The notes under the pieces: generated by a model
The model's database searches: none
Seen by the model: only the letters and a program-made list of their open reading frames with translations
Told to the model about the DNA's origin: nothing
Origin: an uncultured Eubacteriales bacterium
GTDB lineage: Bacteria; Bacillota; Clostridia; Christensenellales; UBA1242
Length of the DNA: 9,520 bases
Reading direction: 5' to 3'
Assembly: GCA_900557655.1 (NCBI GenBank)
Contig: USTX01000014.1
Span: 1 to 9,520, forward strand
Part shown: in pieces, positions 1-6,327 of the stretch
How the letters are laid out: the number at the start of each line of letters is the position of its first letter
Position numbering within the stretch: position 1 is the stretch's first letter
Program-made: the position numbers and the translations under genes

Positions 1-1134
1 CCGTTTTTTGTTGTGTATATCAACCTGCCACCAAACCGCGTTGACGTTAACGTTCACCCAAACAAGATGGAGGTTAGATTTGAAAACGCGTCAGCCATTT
101 TAAGCCAGATCTATGAGGCGTGCATCTATGCGCTTGGTCACGAAAACTCTATCCGCGAGGTGGGATTAGACACGCCTGAAGCGCCAACCAAGGCGCCCCT
201 TAATTTCAATTTTGGCGGCAACAAGATTGACTACGCTGGTGTTGATATGGCCGCGCTTTCAGCCAGCCGTAAAACACTGACAGAAGATGCGGTTAACAGC
301 GCTTTGCATACAAGTGATATTATTGACAAAATCAAGGTTGATGACCTTTATGACAGTGGTGATTATAGCAATCAAAAGCCGATTGAAAATAAAGAGGCCG
401 AGCGCATTATAAACGCCATTTCGGCAGTAACTGGCGATAGTAAGGTGGCTGACGGGTTTGGCCTTGGGTCTATGCTTTTAAAGTCTATTGCAAACGGAAT
501 GAAGACTGAAAAAGAAAAACAGGGGCAGTCGGCGGCGCAAGAGGCGTTTGACGTTGGTAAGCAGATACGAAACGTTGGCAAGCTTTTTTCAACCTATCTT
601 TTAATTGAAGATGGACAGAGTTTGTATCTAATTGACCAGCACGCTGCACACGAAAGATTGCTTTTTGAAAAGTTCTCGGCGCAGATTAATAATCGCGACA
701 TCGCCGCGCAGCCGCTTTTGGTGCCTTACATTTTGTCGCTTAACGCGCAAGAGAAAACGGGGTTTGAGGCGCTTTTACCTAACCTTATTTCGCTTGGGTT
801 TGAGATAGAGGAGTTTGGTAACAACACGTATAAGGTTATGGCCGTGCCAGCGATTGTTGCGGATATGGACTTTAAAGCGTTCTTTGATCTGTTTTTAACT
901 GACACGCGCCGGTTTAACCAACTTAAATCTGTTGACCTGATTAAAGAAGAGATTATGCAACTTTCGTGCAAAAGCGCGATTAAGGCGGGGTTTGATTTAA
1001 CCGAAAGCGAAATTCAAAAACTTTATGACGATATGTCACGCGAGAATGTTCCGCTTTATTGCCCACACGGCCGCCCGATTATGATAAAAATAACCAAGCA
1101 AGAAATTGAAAAGTGGTTTAAAAGGATAGTTTAA
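1..1134 (+). CDS. mutL: DNA mismatch repair endonuclease MutL, C-terminal part (5' end outside window)
   Basis: MutL couples mismatch recognition by MutS to strand nicking. The reading frame is already open at base 1. The first residues match the end of the N-terminal ATPase/transducer domain (the DVNVHPNKMEVRF block, about 46-84), so the fragment probably lacks some 250-290 upstream residues. A weakly conserved linker follows to about base 550. The C-terminal dimerisation/endonuclease domain then shows the metal-binding signature DQHAAHERLLFE (634-669), which fits DQHA-x2-E-x4-E. It also shows QPLLVP (709-726), which fits the beta-clamp-binding motif of nicking MutL proteins, an SCKSAI block (about 964-981) and CPHGRP (1060-1077). 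MutL is therefore predicted to be the nicking type found in bacteria without MutH. The stop codon overlaps the miaA start (TAATG), which implies translational coupling. Confidence 0.96.
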   Translation, partial: PFFVVYINLPPNRVDVNVHPNKMEVRFENASAILSQIYEACIYALGHENSIREVGLDTPEAPTKAPLNFNFGGNKIDYAGVDMAALSASRKTLTEDAVNSALHTSDIIDKIKVDDLYDSGDYSNQKPIENKEAERIINAISAVTGDSKVADGFGLGSMLLKSIANGMKTEKEKQGQSAAQEAFDVGKQIRNVGKLFSTYLLIEDGQSLYLIDQHAAHERLLFEKFSAQINNRDIAAQPLLVPYILSLNAQEKTGFEALLPNLISLGFEIEEFGNNTYKVMAVPAIVADMDFKAFFDLFLTDTRRFNQLKSVDLIKEEIMQLSCKSAIKAGFDLTESEIQKLYDDMSRENVPLYCPHGRPIMIKITKQEIEKWFKRIV

Positions 1135-2048
1135 TGAAACAAAAAATTATAATCATTGCGGGGCCAACGGCGGTAGGTAAAACGGCGGCGGGCGTTATGG
1201 TAGCAAAGGCGTTTGGCGGCGAGGTTGTTTCGGCAGATTCAGTGCAGGTTTATCGCGGAGCAGATATAGGTTCAGCAAAAGTGACCAAAATCGAGATGCA
1301 GGGCGTTCCTCACCACCTAATAGACATTTGTGCGCCAGTTGACACGTTTAGTGCGGGCGAGTTCGCGGGGCTTGCTAAACAAAAGATAGCCGAAATCGCC
1401 GCGCGGGGCAAGGTGCCAATTATCGTTGGGGGCACGGGGCTTTATATAAGTTCGCTTTTGTTTCCGCTTACATCCTCAGGCGCGAAAGACGATAAGTTGC
1501 GCACGCAGTTATATGATTACGCGCGCACGAATGGGGCGATGGCGCTTTTTGAAGAGTTAAAGTCGATTGACCCTGAAACTGCCCAAAAACTACACCCTAA
1601 TCAGCTTGACCGCATCGTTCGCGCTATCGAAATTTTCAAGACCACGGGCGTAAAAAAAAGCAGCCTTGTTCGCACGCTTAACAGCGAATATGACTATCTT
1701 TTAATCGTTTTAACTGACGAGCGAGAGGCGCTTTATAGCCGCATTAACGCGCGGGTAGACAAAATGATTAACGCGGGGCTGATTGATGAGGTGCGTGGGC
1801 TTGTAGAAAAGTATAATCTAACCAAAAACAATCAAATTATGCAAGGAATAGGGTATAAAGAGGTTTATGATTATCTAACAGATAAAACAGACCAAAAGAC
1901 GTGCATCGACCTGATCAAACAGCGTTCTCGCAACTATGCCAAGCGCCAACTTACATGGTTTAAAAAGATGCCGAATGCGGTTTTTGTTAACGCCAGTAAC
2001 CGCGACGAGATTATCCCGCTTTGCGAAAAATTTTTAAAGGACAAATAA
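1134..2048 (+). CDS. miaA: tRNA dimethylallyltransferase (isopentenyltransferase)
   Basis: MiaA transfers the dimethylallyl group of DMAPP to N6 of A37 in tRNAs that read codons starting with U, an anticodon-loop change that improves decoding. The 304-residue protein is of normal length. It has the P-loop GPTAVGKT (residues 10-17), the SADSVQVYRGADIGSAK block (33-49) with the expected catalytic Asp at 35, VPHHLIDI (58-65), a GGTGLY motif near residue 100 and the C-terminal RNYAKRQLTWF tRNA-binding block. The ATG overlaps the mutL stop by one base. AAAGGA (1121-1126) lies 7 bases upstream. Its substrate tRNA class includes tRNA-Trp, which is encoded later in the window, but that proximity may be chance. 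The mutL-miaA pairing is common in bacteria. Confidence 0.97.
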   Translation: MKQKIIIIAGPTAVGKTAAGVMVAKAFGGEVVSADSVQVYRGADIGSAKVTKIEMQGVPHHLIDICAPVDTFSAGEFAGLAKQKIAEIAARGKVPIIVGGTGLYISSLLFPLTSSGAKDDKLRTQLYDYARTNGAMALFEELKSIDPETAQKLHPNQLDRIVRAIEIFKTTGVKKSSLVRTLNSEYDYLLIVLTDEREALYSRINARVDKMINAGLIDEVRGLVEKYNLTKNNQIMQGIGYKEVYDYLTDKTDQKTCIDLIKQRSRNYAKRQLTWFKKMPNAVFVNASNRDEIIPLCEKFLKDK

Positions 2049-3247
2049 ATGGACAAACTTAACAAACTTAAAAAGATAGAAAAAGAATGCGCTGCGGTTT
2101 TTGACCAGATTAATGACCGAGCGTTTATTAACGAACAAAAAGTGCTTGACGCCTTTCGTGAGTGTCGCGTTGCGCTTACGCATATGAACGGGTCGTCTGG
2201 CTATGGGTATGACGACACAGCGCGCCCCAAACTTTGTGAACTTTATGCAAAAGTGTTGGGCGCCCAGCGTGCGTTTGTTTCGCCTAACATTACGTGTGGC
2301 ACGCACGCGCTTTATCTTGCGTTTTCGGCCGTTTTGCGCCCCGGCGATGTGGCAGTTTCAGTAACGGGAGCGCCTTATGACACACTTAGCGATTGTATTT
2401 TTGGCACGGGTAACGGGTCGCTTAAAGATTTCGGTATCGAGTTTCAAGAGGTTCCGATGCTTGGCGACGAGGTTGATTTTATCGCCTGCAAAAAGGCCAT
2501 AAAAGCGCATCAGCCTAAACTTATTTATATTCAGCGTTCGCGCGGTTACAGCACCCGCCAAACGCTTACTATTGCCCAGATTGAAAAGATTATAAAAACG
2601 CTTAAACCTTTTACGCCAGACGCTATTTTTATGGCGAGTTCGTTGAACCCTGTGAGCCGACGGCGGTTGGGGCTGATATTATAGCGGGGTCGCTTATCAA
2701 AAACATTGGCGGCGGACTTGCGCCAACTGGCGGCTATGTTGCGGGCAGAAGTGACCTTGTTGAGCTTGCTGAAAAGCGATTGACCGCGCCAAGTCTTGGG
2801 GCAGAAGTAGGTTCATACAATGCGTCATATTTGCCATTTTTTGAGGGGCTTTTCATCGCGCCGCACGTTGTTAGCGGCGTATTAAAGGGAAATGTTTTGC
2901 TTGGCAAGGTTGCAGAAAACCTTGGCCTTAAAACAAGTCCAAAAACGGACATTGTTCCGCAAGATATTATTCGTACGATTGAGTTTGGCGAGGAAAACGC
3001 GCTTGTTAAGTTCATTCAAAACGCGCAGAAACTTTCGCCGATAGACAGTTTCGTTGTCCCTATGCCTTGGGATATGCCAGGGTATACTGACAAAGTTGTT
3101 ATGGCGGCGGGGGCGTTCGTTCAGGGCAGCAGTATCGAGTTTTCATGTGACGCACCAGTAAGAGCGCCATTTATCGCGTATATGCAGGGCGGCCTAACGT
3201 ATGAGCACATCAAAATCATCGCCTTAAATATGCTTGAAAATGCTTAA
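2049..3247 (+). pseudogene. Methionine gamma-lyase-like / 'aluminium resistance' (YnbB) family PLP enzyme, frameshifted by a small deletion
   Basis: Family members are PLP-dependent Cys/Met-metabolism-type enzymes of about 410-430 residues, with poorly defined function, often next to miaA/hfq. The first part (2049-2684, 211 codons) has CGTHALYLAF, LRPGD, GAPYDTL and the hallmark IQRSRGYSTRQ. It then runs into a stop after losing frame. The next frame, open from 2630 to 3247, continues the family with YGEFVEP, the lysine motif GSLIKNIGGG, APTGGYVAGR and the C-terminal part. The break sits where family members read (V)DNCYGEF. The V-D-N-C stretch, with the Asp expected to contact the PLP ring nitrogen, is absent. 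The net loss is 3n+1 bases, and 13 fits best. Restoring 13 would give 403 residues. The rest looks intact, so the loss is recent or a sequence error. The ATG follows the miaA stop directly, with AAAGGA at 2036-2041. Confidence 0.88.
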
Positions 3248-3252
3248 CTATT

Positions 3253-3346
3253 AGATTGCCACGCTACGCTCGCAATGACAGTAGTAAACTCGCAATGACA
3301 AATATTGATGTCATTACGAGGAGGTCAAAGGCCGACGTGGTAATCT
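3253..3346. repeat. Palindromic intergenic repeat (TGTCATTGCGAG-type element)
   Basis: The left end AGATTGCCACG (3253-3263) is the near-perfect inverse of CGTGGTAATCT (3336-3346), with one G/A change that still pairs as G-U in RNA. Inside, CTCGCAATGACA (3269-3280) is repeated directly at 3289-3300 and inverted as TGTCATTACGAG at 3309-3320. The whole element can fold into a long hairpin and starts 5 bases after the broken gene's stop. From general knowledge, sequences of the form GTCATTGCGAG...GGCAATCT occur as dispersed non-coding repeats in many unrelated bacterial genomes. Copy number cannot be judged from this window. It could also act as a transcript 3' end. Confidence 0.8.
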
Positions 3347-3400
3347 CAGCCGTATTTTAGCGTTAAGCGTACTAAATTTAAAAGAATTGTCAAAATCGTT

Positions 3401-3428
3401 TTGATTTTGCGCCGCAGAGTTATATAAT
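3401..3428 (+). promoter_or_regulatory. Promoter of the alpha-oxoamine synthase gene, with an overlapping inverted repeat
   Basis: A perfect -10 TATAAT (3423-3428) lies 16 bases downstream of TTGATT (3401-3406), placing a start near 3435 and giving a 5' leader of about 24 bases. The -35 falls inside the inverted repeat CAAAATC-GTTTT-GATTTTG (3391-3409), which could be a repressor site. A strong ribosome binding site, AAGGAAGGA (3447-3455), precedes the ATG at 3459. Confidence 0.7.
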
Positions 3429-3458
3429 AGGCGTATAAACTAATTTAAGGAAGGAATT

Positions 3459-4643
3459 ATGGATTTATTCAAAAAATGTAGCGATTTCACTACGGTAAAA
3501 GAAGTTAAAGAAAAGGGTATTTATCCTTATTTTCATATGCTTGAATCAAAACAAGACACGGTTGTTGAGATGGAAGGCAAGCGTGAAATTATGATAGGGT
3601 CTAATAACTATCTTGGCCTAACCAGCCATCCAGAGGTTATTGAGGCGGCCGTTGAGGCAACCAAAAAGTTTGGTACGGGCTGCTCAGGTTCAAGGTTTTT
3701 AAACGGCACCACAACGGGGCACGTTGAGCTTGAAAAAGAGCTTGCCGAATTTTTACACAAAGAAGATTGCATAACGCTTAGCACGGGTTTTCAAACCAAC
3801 CTTGGCATTATCTCGGCTATTGCTGGGCGCAAGGATGTTGTTTTGTGTGACAAAGAGAACCACGCATCTATCTATGACGCTATTAAACTTAGTTATGCTG
3901 AGCTTATCCGTTTTAACCACAACGATATGGACGACCTTGAAAACAAGCTTAAAAACGTCCCTGCTGATAAGGGTATATTGATTGTTACGGACGGCGTGTT
4001 CTCTATGAGCGGCGAAATCTGCAACCTGCCAAAACTCGTTGAACTTAAAAAGAAGTACGGTGCAAGGCTGATGGTTGACGATGCACACGGTCTTGGCATT
4101 TTAGGCGAACACGGGCGCGGCACGGCCGAATATTTTGGCCTTGAAGATGAGGTTGACCTGATAAGCGGTACTTTCTCTAAGTCGCTTGCAAGCCTTGGCG
4201 GTTATTGTGTGTGTGACCACGAGGTGGCTGAATATTTGCGCCATAATTCACGTCCGTTCATTTTCAGCGCGTCTATTACGCCAAGCTGTGTTGCGGCGGC
4301 GCGAAAATCTCTTGAAATTATCAAACGCGAACAACGTGGTAAGCAGTTGCTTGAAATAACTGATTATATGCGTGAGTGCTTAACAAAGCGCGGCATCAAG
4401 TTTAAGTCAAGCCCAACGCCAATTATCCCTATATATACCTATGAGCCAGAACTTACGCTTAAAGCCTGCAAAATGCTTTTCGACGAGGGCGTTTATGTTA
4501 ACCCTGTTCTGCCACCAGCAACCCCAGTGGGCGAGTGCTTAATTCGAACCAGTTATACCGCAACGCACACAAAAGAACTTATGGACGAGGCGGCAGACAA
4601 AATTTTAAAAGTATTTAAAGAACTTGGAATTGTAAAAGACTAA
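3459..4643 (+). CDS. Alpha-oxoamine synthase, serine palmitoyltransferase-like (AONS/KBL/SPT family)
   Basis: This 394-residue fold-type I PLP enzyme belongs to the family that condenses an amino acid with an acyl-CoA. Visible landmarks are GSNNYLGL (47-54), the glycine-rich FGTGCSGSRFLNG (71-83), the ring-stacking His in ENHAS (H135), VDDAHGLG with D207 and H210, the Schiff-base lysine in GTFSKSLAS (K241) and a C-terminal IRTSYTATHT with R363. The N-terminal GIYPYF, HNDMDDLE and the NPVLPPATP segment are, as I recall them, closer to bacterial serine palmitoyltransferase-type proteins than to KBL (glycine/acetyl-CoA) or BioF (alanine/pimeloyl thioester). If it is a true SPT, it would make 3-ketodihydrosphinganine. 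No biotin, threonine-degradation or sphingolipid genes lie nearby, so the substrate is open. It has its own promoter and terminator and is cytosolic. Confidence 0.88.
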   Translation: MDLFKKCSDFTTVKEVKEKGIYPYFHMLESKQDTVVEMEGKREIMIGSNNYLGLTSHPEVIEAAVEATKKFGTGCSGSRFLNGTTTGHVELEKELAEFLHKEDCITLSTGFQTNLGIISAIAGRKDVVLCDKENHASIYDAIKLSYAELIRFNHNDMDDLENKLKNVPADKGILIVTDGVFSMSGEICNLPKLVELKKKYGARLMVDDAHGLGILGEHGRGTAEYFGLEDEVDLISGTFSKSLASLGGYCVCDHEVAEYLRHNSRPFIFSASITPSCVAAARKSLEIIKREQRGKQLLEITDYMRECLTKRGIKFKSSPTPIIPIYTYEPELTLKACKMLFDEGVYVNPVLPPATPVGECLIRTSYTATHTKELMDEAADKILKVFKELGIVKD

Positions 4644-4650
4644 TCAAAAT

Positions 4651-4676
4651 AAAAGCCCCTAATTTAGGGGTTTTTT
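4651..4676 (+). terminator. Intrinsic terminator after the alpha-oxoamine synthase gene
   Basis: CCCCTA (4656-4661) pairs with TAGGGG (4665-4670) around a 3-base loop, flanked by an A-run on the left and six T on the right. It begins 8 bases after the stop codon. Confidence 0.93.
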
Positions 4677-4702
4677 AGTAATGTAAAAAATTTTCAAATA
4701 TT

Positions 4703-4716
4703 AAAACAAATGTTTG
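4703..4716. promoter_or_regulatory. Probable LexA box (SOS operator) in the lexA promoter
   Basis: The core AAAC-AAAT-GTTT (4704-4715) is an inverted repeat. The 14 bases match the Gram-positive consensus CGAACRNRYGTTYG at 11 of 13 specified positions. It overlaps the first bases of the -35 element, so bound LexA should block its own promoter. Autoregulation is the norm for lexA. The deviation of the left half-site from GAAC suggests moderate affinity. Confidence 0.62.
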
Positions 4717-4742
4717 ATTTTTTTAAACCGCTGTGGTATAAT
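4714..4742 (+). promoter_or_regulatory. lexA promoter
   Basis: TTGATT (4714-4719), a 17-base spacer and a perfect TATAAT (4737-4742) are seen, with an extended -10 TGG (4734-4736). Transcription should start near 4749. The ribosome binding site AGAGGGG (4761-4767) is 7 bases before the ATG at 4775. Confidence 0.85.
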
Positions 4743-4774
4743 GAAAAAAACTATTGAAAGAGAGGGGTTTGTTT

Positions 4775-5377
4775 ATGGGCAAAGCGGACGCTAAGATGAT
4801 GAAGATTTTGGAGTTTGTTTGCGGGTATATTGAAGACAAGGGGTATCCGCCATCGGTGCGCGAGGCGTGCATATTTTTAAATATCAAAAGCACGGCCACT
4901 GTGCACACTTACCTTAACAAACTTGAAGAGTTAGGGTATATCAAAAAGGCCGAAAATAAAAACCGCTGCATAGAGGTTTTAGTTAATCCGTTTAAAAAAG
5001 AAGATTTAGGCACGCCCCTTGTTGGCAGGGTTGCGGCGGGGCAGCCTATCACGGCGATTGAAAACGTTGAAGACTATTACAAGTTGCCTAAAAATTTGTT
5101 TCGGTCTGACGATCTGTTTATCTTAAACGTAACAGGCACAAGTATGATCAATGTGGGTATTTTTGAGGGTGACAAGTTGATTGTTCATAAACAGCCATAC
5201 GCCAATAATGGCGAAAAGGTTATCGCCTTGATTGATGACAGCGCAACCGTTAAAACGTACTATAAAGAAAACGGGCATTATCGCCTTCAACCTGAAAATG
5301 ACACGATGGAGCCAATCATTGTTAACGAGGTGACGATTTTGGGCGTCGTTGTTGGCCTTATAAGGAAATATAAATAA
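4775..5377 (+). CDS. lexA: LexA repressor of the SOS response
   Basis: LexA represses DNA-damage genes and self-cleaves when activated RecA filament forms. The 200-residue protein has an N-terminal winged helix-turn-helix (about 8-68, with GYPPSVREACIFLNIKS) and the C-terminal S24-family protease domain. The cleavage bond lies in GRVAAGQP (A88-G89). The catalytic serine is S123 in GTSM and the lysine is K160 in ATVK. All elements needed for autoproteolysis are present. I chose the ATG at 4775 because AGAGGGG is ideally spaced before it; a TTG at 4754 would place that site inside the gene. A probable LexA box lies over the -35. The small cysteine-rich gene follows after 3 bases and is probably co-transcribed. 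Confidence 0.97.
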   Translation: MGKADAKMMKILEFVCGYIEDKGYPPSVREACIFLNIKSTATVHTYLNKLEELGYIKKAENKNRCIEVLVNPFKKEDLGTPLVGRVAAGQPITAIENVEDYYKLPKNLFRSDDLFILNVTGTSMINVGIFEGDKLIVHKQPYANNGEKVIALIDDSATVKTYYKENGHYRLQPENDTMEPIIVNEVTILGVVVGLIRKYK

Positions 5378-5380
5378 ACT

Positions 5381-5668
5381 ATGAGCGAAAAAGATTTAAA
5401 CAAAAAATTAAAGCAAGAACTTTTGGCCGAGATTGCTGATCGAAAGATTTGCGTGCTTGACGGGGTCAGCCCGTGCAACCATTGCGGCGAGTGTTTGATG
5501 TGTGACCTTGACCCGGATAAGGTTTGCGATAACTGTGGCAAATGCCTTGACACGATTAACACCGATGAAAAGGGATACGCCAAAATTATGATAGACAAGG
5601 TTAACACCTCGGGCGTCCGCCTTGAAGACCTTTATAAGTCAGTTGGCCTTGACACTGACGACGAATAA
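5381..5668 (+). CDS. Small eight-cysteine protein, possible metal or Fe-S binder, co-transcribed with lexA
   Basis: This 95-residue acidic protein has no signal peptide or membrane segment. Its cysteines are at 24, 32, 35, 38, 41, 49, 52 and 55, giving C-x7-C-x2-C-x2-C-x2-C-x7-C-x2-C-x2-C. The CNHCGECLMC and CDNCGKC runs resemble ferredoxin-like cluster ligands or zinc knuckles, but they do not match a named domain that I recognise. Flanks are charged: a Lys/Glu-rich N-terminus and an Asp/Glu C-terminus. The ATG is 3 bases after the lexA stop. The nearest ribosome binding site, AAGGA (5362-5366), lies rather far away (14 bases) inside lexA, so translation may be coupled to lexA. I recall similar uncharacterised proteins in Clostridia. 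A redox or metal-sensing role linked to SOS would be pure inference. Confidence 0.85.
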   Translation: MSEKDLNKKLKQELLAEIADRKICVLDGVSPCNHCGECLMCDLDPDKVCDNCGKCLDTINTDEKGYAKIMIDKVNTSGVRLEDLYKSVGLDTDDE

Positions 5669-5707
5669 TAAGGTTTAAATATTGTTTTATTTGATTAAAA
5701 ATAGCAT

Positions 5708-5760
5708 AAAAATAAGGAAATTGCTTGACAAATGTAAGTGTTTTGTGATACCTTATTTTT
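5708..5760. repeat. Perfect 10-bp inverted repeat bracketing the tRNA-Trp promoter
   Basis: AAAAATAAGG (5708-5717) and CCTTATTTTT (5751-5760) are exact inverse copies 33 bases apart. They enclose the -35 and touch the -10 of the tRNA promoter. Because the right arm ends in a T-run, the RNA from lexA could fold it as a weak terminator. As DNA it could be a protein-binding site. Confidence 0.6.
5725..5752 (+). promoter_or_regulatory. Promoter of tRNA-Trp
   Basis: A perfect -35 TTGACA (5725-5730) is followed after 16 bases by GATACC (5747-5752), an imperfect -10. The start would fall near 5760, a few bases before the mature tRNA. Confidence 0.6.
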
Positions 5761-5766
5761 GTTTAT

Positions 5767-5840
5767 AGGGGTGTAGTTCATTGGTAGAATAAGAGTCTCC
5801 AAAACTCCTGAGGAGGGTTCGATTCCTTCCACCCCTGCCA
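5767..5840 (+). tRNA. tRNA-Trp (anticodon CCA)
   Basis: This 74-base tRNA folds fully. The acceptor stem is AGGGGTG (5767-5773) with CACCCCT (5830-5836), discriminator G5837 and an encoded 3' CCA (5838-5840). The D-stem is GTTC/GAAT with loop ATTGGTA. The anticodon loop is CTCCAAA, with the CCA anticodon at 5799-5801. The T-arm is GAGGG-TTCGATT-CCTTC. The anticodon stem has one A-C mismatch at its outer pair (positions 27-43). The sequence is close to known Firmicutes tRNA-Trp. A34-A38-type purines (AAA after the anticodon) give the A37 expected of a MiaA substrate. Confidence 0.97.
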
Positions 5841-5847
5841 AAGAAAG

Positions 5848-5873
5848 AAGAAAGTCGAATGGCTTTCTTTTTT
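5848..5873 (+). terminator. Terminator after tRNA-Trp
   Basis: The stem AAGAAAGTC (5848-5856) pairs with GGCTTTCTT (5861-5869) around the loop GAAT, and a T-run follows. It starts 7 bases after the tRNA CCA end. Confidence 0.88.
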
Positions 5874-5939
5874 GTTTTATATATTATAAAAGATAATCAA
5901 TGTTTTTATCGCTAATTTTACGTATTGGTGGCCTAAAAC

Positions 5940-5968
5940 TTGACAAAACCTATAGATTAAACTAAAAT
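5940..5968 (+). promoter_or_regulatory. Promoter of the mazG-like/rnhA/serS operon
   Basis: TTGACA (5940-5945), a 17-base spacer and TAAAAT (5963-5968) together match the vegetative consensus at 11 of 12 positions. The start would lie near 5975. AAGGAAGG (5991-5998) is the ribosome binding site for the ATG at 6007. Confidence 0.87.
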
Positions 5969-6006
5969 AAGATGTAGTAATTTTTAAAATAAGGAAGGTG
6001 ATTACT

Positions 6007-6327
6007 ATGAATTCTATGCAACAAAAAGTTAAAGACTTTAATGAGATGGCTTTTGCGGGCGGGCGAAAAACAACAGCCGAATCTCGTATGCTTGATGTTA
6101 TAAGCGAACTTGGCGAGCTGTCAAAAGAGGTTCTTAAAGCAACGTCATATGGCGAAAATAGTTTTAAGGAAACGCGCGATTTTGAGTTAGAGTTTGGTGA
6201 TTGCCTTTATTCACTTTTGGCGCTGGCGAACGAGTCTGGCATTGATGCAGAAAAAGCGGTTGATGCAGTGCTTAACAAATACGCAAATCGTATCGCGACC
6301 AAAAACGAGATGGGCAGTGGTCGGTAA
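6007..6327 (+). CDS. MazG-like nucleotide pyrophosphohydrolase
   Basis: This 106-residue, all-alpha protein is of the MazG-like NTP-PPase type, which hydrolyses (d)NTPs to the monophosphate and pyrophosphate and is often a house-cleaning enzyme. The metal-binding motif appears as E34-x-x-E37 (in SELGELSKE) and, on the next helix, E62-x-x-D65 (in EFGDCLYSLL). This fits E-x-x-E...E-x-x-D with a spacing normal for the family. It is a single short domain, not the tandem 260-residue MazG. The ATG at 6007 was chosen because AAGGAAGG ends 8 bases before it; a GTG at 5998 overlaps that site. The stop overlaps the rnhA start (TAATG). The physiological substrate cannot be told from the sequence. Confidence 0.88.
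   Translation: MNSMQQKVKDFNEMAFAGGRKTTAESRMLDVISELGELSKEVLKATSYGENSFKETRDFELEFGDCLYSLLALANESGIDAEKAVDAVLNKYANRIATKNEMGSGR

Noticed and set aside
13..15. GTG as a possible start for mutL
   Set aside because: The frame is open back to base 1, and the residues before it continue the conserved MutL block, so the gene is cut by the window edge.
2049..3247. Programmed frameshift in the YnbB-family gene
   Set aside because: No slippery site with stimulatory structure was seen, and conserved residues are missing, not just out of frame.
4754..4774. Upstream TTG start for lexA
   Set aside because: The ribosome binding site AGAGGGG would lie inside the gene, and the extra residues do not match LexA N-termini.
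5998..6006. Upstream GTG start for the MazG-like gene
   Set aside because: It overlaps the AAGGAAGG ribosome binding site, which is ideally placed for the ATG at 6007.
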